Of a stretch of DNA of 64,000 bases, positions 1 through 12,583 are shown in pieces. Each line of letters starts with the position of its first letter. Within the stretch, counting starts at the first letter, position 1. Origin of the DNA: Eonycteris spelaea. Lineage: Eukaryota > Chordata > Mammalia > Chiroptera > Pteropodidae. Position numbers and translations under genes: made by a program. The stretch covers positions 700,501 to 764,500 of the forward strand of contig PUFA01000284.1 of assembly GCA_003508835.1 (NCBI GenBank). Reading direction: 5' to 3'. Under the pieces are notes generated by a model. That model was given only the letters and a program-made list of their open reading frames with translations, had not been told where the DNA came from and did no database searches.

Positions 1-689
1 ATTTCTAAGAAGCTCTAGTCTCTTTAAAGGCTCTAAACACCAAGTAAGAAATCACGAATGTTTACCAGTTAGAATTAAATCCTTCAGAGAATTTTGAAAC
101 AGCAAAGACTCACCTTCTTTAAACTTAGCTTTCCATTTATCTCTTAACTTTTTCATATTGTCTATGTACAATTGAAAAAAAAAATACCCCACCCGTGTTT
201 GAAGATGAAGATGACACTAAATAAAGAATTATGTATTTCACCTAATTCACAGAGCTGGGTATTTCTTCAGCTACAAAATAGATTTTTTTGTTTTTAAAAC
301 AGTCAGTGATATTAACTGAAGCATCAATATCTGCTGCAAAGCTGACCAGCATTCCTAAAACACCAATGCTAGTCACCCAGTGCTGGGAGTTGCTGTACTC
401 ACCTCAGGGCTGGGAGGAAGTGGGGCAGAAGGAGGTAAGCAGTCTTGCTACAGCCTTCACCATCCACCCATTAAAATCGCACACTGGTCTGCAAGAGAAT
501 TAGCTTCTAATGTCACTTCTGTCTCTAACCATGTAACTTAAGGAAACTTACACAATAACCAAAGCTTTAGTTTTTCCATGTGTAAAATTTCCTCTTAGAA
601 GAGTCACAGGCCCTTTCAATTTTAACTTTCTATTGCTTACACACGTGGAAGAGAGCAGCAATGGCAGAGGAATGAGAGGGCAGAAAATA
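1..689. other. Unassigned AT-rich non-coding sequence
   Basis: No gene, RNA or recognisable repeat was identified here. The short open frame near 288-503 has no recognisable domain and no codon pattern that sets it apart from background. Confidence 0.5.
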
Positions 690-925
690 AAAGTCAATAT
701 TTATTAAGTGCCTGACATGTTCCTGATGTTGTTCTAAGGGTTTTACATTATTAGCTCATTTATATCTTACAAAAACCCTACGAAGCAGGCACTATTATCA
801 CCCTCATCTAATCACTGAGGGAATTGAGACACAAAGAGGGAAAAAGCACAGAACTAGACAGTGGTAGAAGCAAGATATGAAACCGTTCCTGTCAGGAGCG
901 ATGCCTGCTTCTCCAGCTCTACATT
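690..925 (-). mobile_element. MIR: MIR SINE relic, antisense
   Basis: In antisense order the MIR landmarks are visible: the tail-like TTTATTAAGTGCCTGACATG, then a stretch resembling 'ordinary ATTA..CTCATTTA', the ACCCTACGA..AGGCACTATTATCA block, GAGGGAATTGAGACACA, and the tRNA-head side near CAGGAGCGATGCCTGCTTCT. This order is the standard mammalian MIR core read on the minus strand. Divergence is high, as expected for a mammal-wide SINE. The assignment is by remembered consensus and ends are approximate. Confidence 0.72.
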
Positions 926-1226
926 TACTACGTGATGATGGAGAACTGGAGGCTAGGAGATTAAGGGATTTGAAAACCAGGAAGAGAAACCTCAGCCTAG
1001 TAAGCAGTTAATCCTATAGTTGGCAAGAATAGGCTTTGAGGACTTACTGAAGGGCCATACGATTTGTTCACTTGCCTTCATCTTGTGTTTCCCCATCCGA
1101 TACTATTTATAGACATTGGCCTTACTTTAAAATACGGAACAATAGCTACACAAAATTGGCATGACTTTGTTTTTTTAAAGATGAGCACCTATTTAGCCAG
1201 ATAATGAACTAATTATGCTGAAACTT

Positions 1227-1251
1227 AAAAAAAAAAAAAAAAAAAAAAAAA
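1227..1251 (+). repeat. A25 homopolymer tract
   Basis: An uninterrupted run of about 25 A residues. No retrotransposon body is evident immediately upstream, so it may be a mononucleotide microsatellite rather than a poly(A) tail. Confidence 0.85.
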
Positions 1252-1629
1252 CTGGTTTAACCAGGATCGTGTAGTATCCTTCAATTAAGCATCAAAAATG
1301 AGAGCTAGCCAAGTGATTACAGTGAAGGAAGAATAATTTAGAAGTCTGAAGTCATAAATTCTGCTCCTGGGTTTATTGCTAAAAACCTTTAAAAGCTCGG
1401 CTAAGTCTCAGCAGTGGTAGGTCTAAGTTTTTTGTCTGTAAAGTGTAAGGCTTATTCCAGTTTCTACTTCATGTGTAATATTTTATAATTATTTTCTTAG
1501 CTCCATGATCATGGTAACAGGGTAAGACTATTTAGTCAAATCCATGAGCATTTTAACTGTTTAGGCTACTGTTTGGCAAAGTAGGGTCATTGGGCTGCCT
1601 GAGGTGTACCATGATAGATTTAATTTAAT

Positions 1630-1740
1630 ATTTATATCTAAAATATTTATTGAGCACCTACTTTGTACATAAATAAACAATAACGTCTGCTCTAGAAGAG
1701 CTCACATTCTAGTATGATTTAATATGTTAATCACATATAA
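1630..1740 (+). repeat. Ancient 'AAATATTTATTGAGCACCTA' repeat fragment
   Basis: Begins with the block AAATATTTATTGAGCACCTA and continues to a CTAGAAGAGCTCACATTCTAG block. These are the first two landmarks of an old mammalian interspersed repeat that recurs in this window near 35680, 50425, 57610 and 63395. I recognise the pattern but cannot assign the family name with confidence. Confidence 0.5.
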
Positions 1741-1811
1741 AAGTATTATTGCTGCCTTAGAATTAAGCACAATACTTTGATGAGTCCAACAGTGACAAGG
1801 ACGTTTATCAA

Positions 1812-1938
1812 ATTTTAGTCGGCACACAAGAACCACCGGAGAACTTGTTAAAAATGCAGATTCTGACCCAGGAGGTCTTAGGGCCCAAATATTTTAGGAG
1901 ATTGAAGCAAATGATCTAAGTTTGAGAACCCTATCGTA
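1812..1938 (+). mobile_element. MER5A: MER5A-like hAT-Charlie fragment
   Basis: Shows the MER5A internal block (ACTTGTTAAAAATGCAGATTCTG, a CCAGGAGGTCTTAGGGCC block) and ends near TTTGAGAACCCT, resembling the terminal inverted repeat. This non-autonomous DNA transposon is shared by placental mammals. Only part of the element is recognisable. Confidence 0.62.
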
Positions 1939-1939
1939 A

Positions 1940-4900
1940 GTGCTTAAGGACCCACGCATAGTCAAAGGTCGCCCTCAATATTATTCCAAGATTTTAAAAA
2001 TCCATTTGCAACTACAACAACACTACTTGGCAGGTCTAACAGTGTGTTAAAACTGTTTCCAAATTACTTGGAAGGGACAGTTAAACCAAGTCCTTGACAG
2101 TAAATGTGGGCAAGCTAGAAGATGGCAGAAGATTAAGCATAGAAAACAGCTAGTCCAAAGGAAAACAATGCAAGAAGTAAATGGACCTGAAGTACAAAGG
2201 ATGTTAAATCAGCAATGAAAGAACTTCCTTGAGTTTGAACAAGTTGGAGGTGGACCAATAAAACAGCTTTCAATTATGTTCCCAAGTTCCAGCAACTGAA
2301 GAATAGCACAATTTTTATGATGAAGGATAAAGTTTGGGAGAAATTTCCATTAATATTTAATAAATTAAGAGAGCATTATTATATGAACTGGAGCAGGATA
2401 TCTCCTTTCATATATATTATATTATTAATATTAAATAAAATAATTTTACATTTTCATAATACAGTATTTTTCTTGGAAAATCTTCAGTCAAGCAAAACAG
2501 CAATTTAAGAGCCTGAGAGCATTTAATGATATCAACTGACTATGCTAAGGACTAAAGAAATATAATACACTGCAGATATATCTACAGATGTAATATTTTA
2601 TACATTGTACCTCTTTCACAGCCACTACTAATCCACATGGTTGAACAATAACTCTACTAATATTAATACCATTCCCATAAACATAATCATAGCTACTCTA
2701 TTACTACTACTGGTATTCATGTAATGATTACATCTCTATTTAAAACCACTTTTAAATATTTTCTCTTTGTTACTCACATATCTCCCTTTGAGGTAGGTAA
2801 GACATATAATATCCTTTCTAATTTGCAAATGGAAAAAAGAGTCTCAGAGATATTAAGAAACACACTATCGGTTAGTTTGTTTAAAAAATTACTAGCAAAT
2901 GGGGAAAAATAAAAGACATTCACAGAAGGAGAAAAATCTAAAAATGATTGAAGTATGAAAAGTCTTGGTCAGGATTACAACTGGTTAACCATACCGAAAG
3001 TTTAAGATATGAGTGAAGGTTTTCTAGGACCTGCCAAAGTTAGGAATAGTTCTTTCCCCTAGGCTTATCTAGCCTTCATATTTTGGTGCATTAAAGCAAA
3101 AATTTAGGTCTTCAAAAACCAAAGGTTGCTGGTCAAAGCATTCACAAGCACTGTATTATATATCAAATGCATGCAATATCAAAGAATATCCAGATGTTAG
3201 GATATTCAGCACTGCCTCCAGCTTTCTACCCACATAGATAACTCCTCTAAAACTCAAATATTCCCAAACTCAGGAACAAATTCTGCTTAGTGATGGGTGC
3301 TGATGACCTAGGTCTGGCCCCAGCTTCTAGCCCTACCTCTAACCAACGGAGGCTCTAACAAGTGGAAGAGGCAAACTAATTTTTAATAGTTTCAATATAT
3401 TTTTCAAGAGCAAAAAATGTGGGCTTTGGGTAAATTCATTAACTTCCTTTTGCATTTGGAATACAAAGGGCTTATTTCCCCAAAATTTATCCATGAATGC
3501 ATAATATTAAAAAGAGAAAGAAATCAGGAATCCTAAACAAATTGTGTTGAAGCTAAATACTTTAAAATGTTATTAATGTTCCCTCCATGTGAGTACACAG
3601 TCTTGCTTTTAGGAAAGAGTAGGGAGCATATGGCATTCTATGCTTAAGAACAATGGCCATAATCTACTAGCCACACCTATTCCTGAGAGAAAAAGATTGT
3701 TATATGAAGGTACCAGGTTCTCAGACTCTATCTGAGCATTATCGCAAGGATTTTATGATAAGAAACATTGTAGAGCAATCTATGTATGAGTGAAATATAG
3801 AGCATAACTAGAGCAGAGTCCTTATGATATACCATAAATACAAGTTAGTTAGGCATGTCTCGTCCTTATGATGAATCCTAAGTTTAATGGAAGTGGGCAT
3901 ACATTCGACCAACACAGCCCTGTGCCTGAAGAAAAAGAGAATTGCAAGTCTTAATTTTCTCTTTACCACTCATAATCTAGAGGTAGGAATTACTTTTAGC
4001 AATCAGAATTTCAGTTTCTAGATGAACTAAATGCTTCCTGTGCTTTACGTGTACAGAACCAAAATGATTACATCTGGGGAGAATTAAATGTAGCACACAT
4101 TTACTCCAACTTTTTTCCATTTATAGATAAGAAAATTGAATTCAGGAGAAGAGTATGTCAATCAGTAACACTTCTTCACTCCTGAGTCTGTTTTGCAGGG
4201 GAATAAGATTGATAGATATGAAAATCTTTGAGTACATGGGCAATTTTTAAAATTTTCCAACTATACACTTATAACTCACAAATCACACATAAGGTAGCAG
4301 TTAAGACTCCTCTTGGTCTAGGACATGTTTTCTTATCACATGTTTTACTTTAATATTGCTTCAGTCCTTAGTAAAGATCTCTTCTATCTTTGCACTCAAA
4401 ATCTACACCCCAGCCAAGTACATCATATATGAGATAAGGTGCTCAGGCTCATTGGGCAGACAATTTGTGTCCAAATCCTGGTGTACCACTTATTTATTAA
4501 GTGACCTTTGGGATAATAATAAAATATTTTCTGGACACTTCTAATGATGTATGTTCTAGGATTGGAAAATCATACGATGTTCTAAAAAATACCTTAAATT
4601 TATTTATCATCTTTCTCCATCTCATCTGGGATATTTTGCATTCAGAATAGTTTACAGAGATGGTCTAATTTGTCATACTGCCCTCTAATGAGATAAGGTA
4701 GTGTTATACTAACCAAATCCCATTTTAATAAGATGAGTTTCTATTCTAGATTTAAAGGTATTCTAGATTCAAAGTATCAAATTATGATCAAAGATATAAC
4801 ATGTAGGAAAAAGCCCTTTTAGCTTGATTAAAACACAAAACAAATGTCTGTCATTTTCCTCAATACTAGCTTAGTAAATGTCCTGTACAATATTTTTCAA

Positions 4901-6523
4901 ATATAATGAATCAAGTTTTAAAAAAAATAAGGTTTTGCCTAAGTTGCACCAAGATTGTAAAAAATCCTAGACTAAGCCAGATCCCTCTTCTTTATCTTTT
5001 GCACAATTTCTGCAAGACTACACTATGGCATTTTAAGTAATCATCTTAAAGTTACATATCCCTGGTGAGAATCCTTTGGAAGGCAAGAATAAAGCAATGC
5101 CAGTTATCAGGCCACTTTTAATACTGTAAAATATACTGTAACCTCCAAGCATAATAAAGATTTCACTGTCTTTATAATTGCTACATGAGAGCCATTTGAA
5201 ATACAAAAGTGTATTGTTTGCACTGTTGTTTTTTGAGCTCATAAGTTTATGAAAACTTTCTTTATGAAAGAAGAATCTCTTTCTATTCATCATTCACTTC
5301 TTAAGCCAGTCCAAGAAGAGAGATCGAAACAACTTTTGACACAATTCAAGCTCTGTATTTTAAAACAATGCATCCTTTTTTAGCATCTAAAAGATGACTG
5401 TGGCCTCTGAAATATGTGTGTGATGTTTGTTTTTTAAGGCTGCCAATATCCATATTGAATACTAAGTTCAATAAGAGGTACATATACATATACTGGTTCT
5501 TTGCTTCTTTCTTTGTAGTAGTAGATCTAAAAACTTCTAAGACATGGTCATTGATTATTAAATTCTATTCTTCCATTAAAAATAAATTTGACTGTTAGAA
5601 TATGGATTATGTCTAGAGATGTAAAAGCAAATGTTGAAATTTCAGTATCTCCTACCACCCGCCCTCACATGCCTTTGCTAATCTTGAGCGTGAAATGGAT
5701 ATGGTGGTATTTATTACTGTGCTGGTGTCTCACATCACAAGAAAACTCTTCTTAAAGACCAAATTTAAAGTTGCATTTCATTAATGGGGATATCGACCAG
5801 GAACCCTGTATTATGCAATAGGCAAATCGGGTAGTAGAATATGCAACAGAAGATCATTCAAGAAAACACAAAAAAGAGAAAAGAAAATACAGAGACATTT
5901 GAATGTGTCCATCAGAAAGCTCAAGTCCAAGGGATAAAGCCAAATCAGAAATCACAAGAAATATAAAGAAGATTAATGTGATAGCTCTGATAGGTATTCT
6001 CTAACAGGTTTATATCATTGTAGTTACCTTTTTTGGCCTAGCCATGATATATAATTGTTTTCTCCTAATGTGAATATTAGAAGCACAGAACTTAGCTTTG
6101 AACAAATGAGCAGAGGAAGGCCATCCTTTTGAAATACAATCATCTATGAAGATAGTATCCTTATCTTCCAGTTTCTATAGGAGGGATAGGATGCTAACTT
6201 CAGAGGTTGCCTTGCTCTAAGTTATAAAATAACCTGCTGTTATAAAGATATGAGAAAAAAAATTTTGTTGTTTGTTTTTTGTGGGTTTTTTTTTTGGCCT
6301 CTGTAAAGCCATTGAGCAAACACAGATGTCCTACCATCTCCCTCACCCCAGCTCTCAAAAGCTCCATGATTTTGTTTCAGTGGAGTTGAGCTCGGACTGA
6401 CTTCTGGCCTCTCTCCCTATTGCAGTAGTCTTAAATAATGTCTTTCTTGAATGTTTACCTTTGCCCTCAGCAATTTTTGCTTTGCCATGAGACACTACGA
6501 AAATATATGTTTTTAATCTATCT
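1940..6523. other. Mostly unassigned non-coding stretch
   Basis: About 4.6 kb of AT-rich sequence without a gene. Weak MIR-like similarity is visible antisense near 2745-2870 and 4060-4190. A small stem-loop lies at 3184-3207 (arms GAATATCC and GGATATTC, 8-nt loop). None of the short open frames shows a recognisable domain. Confidence 0.5.
4395..4510 (+). mobile_element. MIR: Probable MIR fragment
   Basis: The order ..CAGACAATTTGTGTCCAAATCCTGG..ACCACTTATTTATTAAGTGACCTTTGGGATAA resembles the MIR core (question-mark-shaped tRNA-derived head, then 'CACTTACTAGCTGTGTGACCTTGGG'). The similarity is short, so this is tentative. Confidence 0.4.
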
Positions 6524-7929
6524 TTAGGAGAAGATGGAATAGATATACTTTACCTACTTTCTTCTGCTGTGTACAACTAAAATCCATAATTACATATAAA
6601 ACAAGCCTAACAAAACAATGGAAGATGAGGAAAAGAAGGTAAACTAGTTAGGGAATTTCAGTTTTCAAGAAACAACATGACAGTGATTTCCCTGAATTTT
6701 CTTTTTAATTCATATCTCAGACTTGGAGTGGAAGGAGCCAGCAGCTCAGAAATGCCAATAGCTGCAGACAAAATAAATGTGAATAAAAATTCTCTTTCTC
6801 TATCCAAAGAACCAAAAAAATAGCAGTCTAGCAAGACGGAAAACGTATAGATAATAATTGCTCCAGCCCAATACCACAGAAAAAAAAAATGTAGCTCCCC
6901 CTAACCCAGGTCAGCAAAGGCTAAGCTAGAAACCTAAACTTCCACTTTTCCCAAGCAGTAACAAAAAACTTTAAACTTCCATGCACCCCTCCCCTAGCAC
7001 CACCAGGGTGGCATCAGAGAAGGCCAAGTAGGGAGCCAGGAAATTTCATTCTTGTTAGAGCCTCTCTTGTACACCCCCACCTCCGCAGTGTCTGTGGAAA
7101 CCACATGGATTCCAGACTTCTGCCCAAACCCAGCATTAATGAGGTTCACCTCCCCTTCCTTACAAGGTCGAAGTCAAATGAGGCCTAGTAGAAAGTTAGG
7201 ACTTTAACTACTTCTAGTAGTAGCAACTTTCACTCATGATGTAGGCAGAGCCTACTTCTAACATTTTCAGCCCCAAGGTATCAGTTCAGGTCTATTGGAG
7301 AGCCAGAATTCACATCACTTGCTCAGCAGTAACGACAGAGTCTCCTCTTTTGTATGTGTCAACGGAGCATACACATCGACCTCCACCTGGCAGTACTGAG
7401 AAGGTAGTCTCCACATTTCCCTTGCCAGAGCAGTGTCAGAGGAAAACAGCTAAAGCAGAAGGTTTTGATAAGATCAGAGTCTCATTACATAACACCCAAA
7501 TTGCACAGATTTCAATAGAAAAATCCTTGTCAGATGAAGAAACAGTAATATCTTAATGTGAATGTAAAAAGACAATCAATAGACATCATAGTAAGATGAC
7601 AGAAATGTTAAAATTGCCTGATAAGGAATTTAAAACAGTCATCATGGAAATGCTTCACAAGTAGTTATAAGGTGGTTGAAACAAATGAAAAAATACAAAG
7701 TCTCAGGAAAGAAATAGTCTCAGCAAAGAAATGGAAGATACTAAAAGAATACAAAGGGAATTCTACAACTGAAGAAAAAAAAGAACCAAAATATTTTTTA
7801 AAAACAAAACAAAAAACAAAAAACTCAATGGATGGCCTCAATAATATTATGAAGAGTAAAGAGAAAAAAAATAAGTTACCTGGAAAAAAAAAACCTGTAA
7901 AAATTATCCCGCCTGACACTGGGGCTGTT

Positions 7930-8281
7930 CACAGCTCCTAGAGACCACCTACGTTTCTTCTCACATAACCCCCCTCCATCTTCCAACTAGCAAAAATTCA
8001 GAGTCCTTCTGATCCTTCTAATATCTCTAATTTTGTCTTCTGCTACCAGCCAGTGAAAGATCTTCTTTTAAAGGGCATACCTATTTAGGACTGACCCACT
8101 GGATAATCTCCTTATCATAAAATCAACTTACTAATAACTTTAATTACATCTGTAAAGTCCCTTTTGCCAGGTAATGTAACATAATTATGAGGACATGCTC
8201 ATGATATTCACAAGAGAGGAAATTATGTCAAGGCAAGGGTCATTGAGGGTCAGTTGGGGTCTTAGAGTTCTGCTTACCACA
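7930..8281 (-). mobile_element. MLT1: MLT1-type (ERVL-MaLR) LTR fragment
   Basis: Reading antisense, the MLT1 landmarks appear: 5' end TGTGGTAAGCAGAACTCTAAG at 8261-8281, a GTTACATTACCTGGCAAAAG block, ATTATCCAGTGGGTCAGTCC, and the CTCTAGGAGCTGTGA block near 7930-7945. This is an old non-coding LTR of the MaLR group, with no retroviral genes attached. It interrupts the L1M described at 6524-11305. Its own 3' portion is missing. Confidence 0.72.
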
Positions 8282-8823
8282 AGTGAATATTATGAACAAT
8301 CATATACCTGTAAATTTGAAAGCTTAAGATGAACTGGATAAATTTCTTAAAAGATATAAAGTGCTAAAGATCACTCAGGAGTAAATAGATAATCTGAATA
8401 GTCCTATATTTATTAAAGAAATATAACATAGTTTCAAACCTTCGAAAAAACAAAAACTTAAAGCCCAGATTACTTTAATGACATATCCTACCAAACTTTT
8501 GAGAAACACACAATAGCAACATCTCACAAACTCTTTCAGAATATAAATGAGGACATACTGCAACTCATTTTATGACTAGTACTATTACCCTTGTATTAGA
8601 CCAAACAAGAACATTATGACAAAAGAAAACTACAGATCAATATTTCAAGTAAATATAGACACCAAAACCCTCAATAAAAATACTAGCATCTTAAATTGAG
8701 CAGTATAAAAAAAGAATTACAATCTGACCAAGCAAGTGCTATCTCAAAAAAAGGCTAAGTTTATCTAGGTCGGTTCAACATTAAAGAAAAAAGTCGATGT
8801 AAATTACCTACTACCAGATTAAT

Positions 8824-8859
8824 CACACACACACACACAATACACACACACACACACAC
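8824..8859 (+). repeat. (AC)n microsatellite
   Basis: A dinucleotide AC run with one TA interruption, sitting inside the ORF2 region of the old L1M. Confidence 0.9.
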
Positions 8860-10064
8860 TCGCCACTATAAATGCAAAAACATTTGACAAAATTCATCTA
8901 CTCCTGATGAAAACTAGGAACAAAATAGAACTTCCTCAATCTGATAAAGGTTATCTATTTAGTATCTACAGCTAACGTCCTATCTAATGGTTAACTCTGA
9001 ATACGTTTTCCCCTAAGACCAGAAACAAAGATGTCCACTCTCACTATCCATATTTATCATTTTTTATGTCTAGATAAGGAAACAAGACATAAAAAAAGAA
9101 AGAAAGAAATGACTACAGATTAGAAAAGAAGAAATAAAATTGTTTTTATTCTCAGACAGCATGTATACGTACATAAAGAATCCCATGGAATCCACAAATC
9201 TATTAAAACTAATAAATGATTTAACAGAGATGCAGACTACAATATCAATATGTAAAAATCAATTAATTTCTCTATCTACTAGAAAAAATTGCAAATTAGT
9301 TTTTTCTTTTCCATTCCATTATAATAGATCAAAAAATATGAAACATTTAAGTATAAAATGACACTATATATGCAGTATTGTTATGCTCAGATTAAAAGAA
9401 TATTGATGGAAGACATCTAAAAAAATTGAAATAATGAAGAAAAAAAATACTCATACATTGGATGAGTAAATATTGTAAAGATGTCAATTTTCCCCAAACT
9501 TCTTTATTGATAAAATATCTCGGTGGGAATTTTTTCTGTGTGTCAAAATCAACTTGATTCTAAAATTTACATGGAAAGTTAAACTAGGAGAGCCACAATT
9601 TTTTGAAAAAGAAGACTATTACAAGATTCACACTACTTCATTTATTCACTATAAAGTTGGATTAATCAAGATGATGTGATATTGAAGAAAGAATAAACAT
9701 ATAGATCAATGTAATAGAACGGGGCTCAAAAACAGATTCACTTATAAATGGCCAGAAGAATTTTTGTAAAGGTACAAAGGCAGTTCAATGGAGAATTGAT
9801 AGCTTTTTCAAAAAATGTTTCTGGAAAACTTGGATACCCACATGTCAAATATATATATATATATTTTACTCATATATTATACAAAATAATTAACTCAAAA
9901 TAGATAATAAACCTAATTGTAAAATATAAACTTTAAAATATTTAAGACATAAAAGAAAATCTTTGTGACCTTAGGTTAGGAAAAGTTTTTTAGCTACAAG
10001 ATCAAAACTATAATCCATAAAAAGAAAAATCAATAATTGGACTTTATCAAAATTAAGAGCTGCT

Positions 10065-10347
10065 TTAGAACCATATGTTTTTACATATATGTGGGATATA
10101 AAAGTGAAAGCAAAAAATAAACATGACGAACAAACAGACTCATGGAGACAGATAAAACTTTAGTGGTTACCAGAGGGAAAGAGGGATATGAGGAGAAAGG
10201 GAGAGGTAGAGGGAGTCAAATATATGATGATGGAAGGAAATTACCTTGGGTGGTGAATATACAATGCAATACACATATGATGTATTATTGAATTGTATAC
10301 TTGATTTTATTAACCAATGTCACCCCAACAATTTTAATTTAAAAAAC
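10065..10347 (+). mobile_element. L1: 5'-truncated L1 3' end nested in the L1M
   Basis: About 283 bp flanked by an 11-bp direct repeat, TAAGAGCTGCT, at 10054-10064 and 10348-10358, which is a good TSD. The insert carries L1 3' UTR landmarks (AGTGGTTACCAGAGGG, GTGAATATACAATGCAATAC, TTGAATTGTATACTTG) and ends in TTAACCAATGTCACCCCAAC plus an A-rich tail. The ORF2 sequence of the host L1M resumes cleanly after it, so it is a later, L1-mediated insertion. Confidence 0.85.
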
Positions 10348-11305
10348 TAAGAGCTGCTCTATGAAAGATAATATGGGAGGGGGAGGGAAGCTATGAACTA
10401 GGGTAAAACTTTTGCAAATCACATATCTGATAAAGAACTTTTATCTAGAATATATAAAAATCTCTCAAAAACCCAATTTTTAAATAGAAAAAAACCAAAA
10501 TTTAATCAGGTACTTTACCAAAGAATTTATGTGAATTATAAATAAACACATGAAAAGGTGCTCAACAAAATTAGTCATTCAGGAAATACAAATTCAAACC
10601 ACAATGGGATACTACCACTACAGACCAATTAAAAGGGGGGTGGAGGGTGGAAACAATACCACATTTTGGAGAGGATACAGGGGGACTGGAACTCTCATAC
10701 AGTTTTTGAGGGAACGCAATGTTATACAACCACTTTGGAGAAAATTTTTCATTTTCTAATAAAATTAACCAAACCTTATCACACAACCCAACAGTCCTAT
10801 TCCTTGATGTATAACCAAGTAAAATAATACCTCAAGTTCACACAAACTTCAGAATGTGAATATTGAGGATGCTTTATTCATAAGCACCAGTGACTGGAAA
10901 TAGTCCACATTTCTCTCAAATGGAGGCCAGATAAAGACACTATGGCATATTTCCTCAAAAACATACAACTCAGCATTGAAAAGGAACAAAAAATAATGAA
11001 TGTATCTCAAATATGTTATGATAAGTGAAAAAGCCAAACACAAAGACTACATACTTAATTTATATGACATGCTCAACTTAATTTATGTGACATCCTGGAA
11101 CAAAAAAATCTACAGTGAGGGAAAACATACAGTGTTGAAGAACATATCAACACTAGGAGCAGGGGTGAGTGATGGGCTTTGATTGCAAAGGGTTATTGAG
11201 AACTTTATGGGATGATAGAACTGTCTATATCTTGATCACAGCAGTGTTTACATTACTGTGTGCATCTGTCAGAATTATAGCATAGTTTATGTTCAAATCT
11301 CGCAC

Positions 11306-11729
11306 CTACCTTTTAAATTCCTCTTCCTCAGTTATTAATAATCCATGATATTACCCCAGCCATATTTAGCATTCCTCCCAGACATCCATCCCAGATAGGC
11401 CATGTCTGGCAAATGTCCTTTCCTTAGTCATCACCAGCAATCTTCTTTCCTGATTACCAAAGGATAACAATTCCATCATTTAAATAAGTGACTCTCAAAT
11501 CACTCTCAGGCCCAGGATGAGGATTTTTTCAGACAAGGGGTCTTTTTTAAATTCCTCAAATAATATCATGCAAACAGTCAACTCCCCATAAGATTGGTTC
11601 TGTGTCAACTTCGAGAACCAGTGATGCAAAGGTAAATTTCTATAGCAAATAATGTCTCACAAGAAGCCTCCTTAATCCAACCCAGATTTCCCTTTTCTAT
11701 AGCTCATTAATTGAAAATCACATTTAAGT
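11306..11729. other. Unassigned non-coding sequence
   Basis: A short stretch between the old L1M and the split MIR. No gene or recognised repeat was seen. Confidence 0.5.
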
Positions 11730-11854
11730 CTTCTGGGCTCAGACAGATCTGGGTTAAAAATCTTAGTTTTGCTCTTCTTAGCTATCTATATTTAGGTAAA
11801 CTATTTTTCTTTTCCTCGCTTTGATTCCTTCTTATTTAAAAGAGAAAAGTGAAT
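11730..11854 (+). mobile_element. MIR: MIR, 5' half, split by an L1 insertion
   Basis: Resembles the MIR head and core (CTGGGCTCAGACAGATCTGG.. then a degenerate CTTAGCTATCTATATTTAGG corresponding to the 'CTAGCTGTGTGACCTTGGG' region, then TTCCTTCTTATTTAAAAGAG). The continuation lies at 17496-17650, beyond the 5.6 kb L1. The 12-bp sequence AGAAAAGTGAAT at 11843-11854 is repeated at 17496-17507. Confidence 0.68.
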
Positions 11855-12583
11855 AGAGTTCCAGGCAAGATGGCCGAGTCAGTAAATGTAGTGCTTGCCT
11901 CTTCCCATGACCACATTAAAAATACAACTAAATTATAGAGCAATCAACCTGGAGAACCATCTGAGGTCTGGCTGAACAGAACTCCTATGACAAAGAATAT
12001 AAAGAAGCTATGTCACACTGGTAGGAGGGGTGGAGCTGCAGCCAGCCTTGGTTCACAACATGGCATCTCCATGTGCCTCCAAGGTCGGCACAGGCAGCAA
12101 CCAACTGAGAATCACTTTGTAGCACCTATCAAGTAGTCCCATGCCAGTCACAGGCAGCAGCTGACCTAGGCCTGCAGGGGCCTCTCCCAAGAGGCCCCAG
12201 AGCAAAAACACCTGTAAAGCACTACCTGATTAACACCACAAGTGGCACACTCAAAGCATGGTCTCAGAAGGCATGCATGGCCTTTGGAAAGAATTCCGCT
12301 CTGAGACATCAGCCTCCTCTTAACACTGTACTCATGGCCAATCTTCAAAGCTTGAGAGTTGGTCCTACCCGCTGATGTGCGAATAGCAATCCAAGGCTCA
12401 ACTACAACAGGAGGACAAGCACAATGTGCACAATAGACACTCCTGGAGCACCTGGCGCATGTGATCAGGGAGACTGCGTAACTGGGCCCCAAAGGGCACC
12501 TACGACATATGGCCATTGGCCAAGATTGGGAGACATAGAAGATCTACCCAATACATAGAAATAAGCTCAGAGAGGCAGACAAA

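Larger units (their letters stand above)
6524..11305 (+). mobile_element. L1M: Old L1M element, nearly end to end, with nested insertions
   Basis: A degenerate LINE-1 of an old mammalian (L1M) type. 6524-7560 resembles the L1M 5' UTR (cytosine-rich block around 6870-7140). 7640-7870 gives the ORF1 coiled-coil region (peptide fragments like ETNEKIQSLRKEI). After an LTR insertion, 8282-10064 resumes in ORF2 around the reverse transcriptase region. 10348-10745 holds the ORF2 C-terminus (KRCSTKLVIQEIQIQTTMGYY), and the 3' UTR runs to about 11305. The ORF1 C-terminus and the endonuclease region are missing around the LTR, so an internal deletion of perhaps 2 kb is likely. Many stops and frameshifts make it inactive. 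The 5' and 3' limits are approximate. Confidence 0.8.

Noticed and set aside
12166..12516. A cysteine-rich 116-codon minus-strand frame resembling a zinc-binding protein
   Set aside because: It is antisense to the 5' UTR of the L1 at 11855. The cysteines have no regular spacing.
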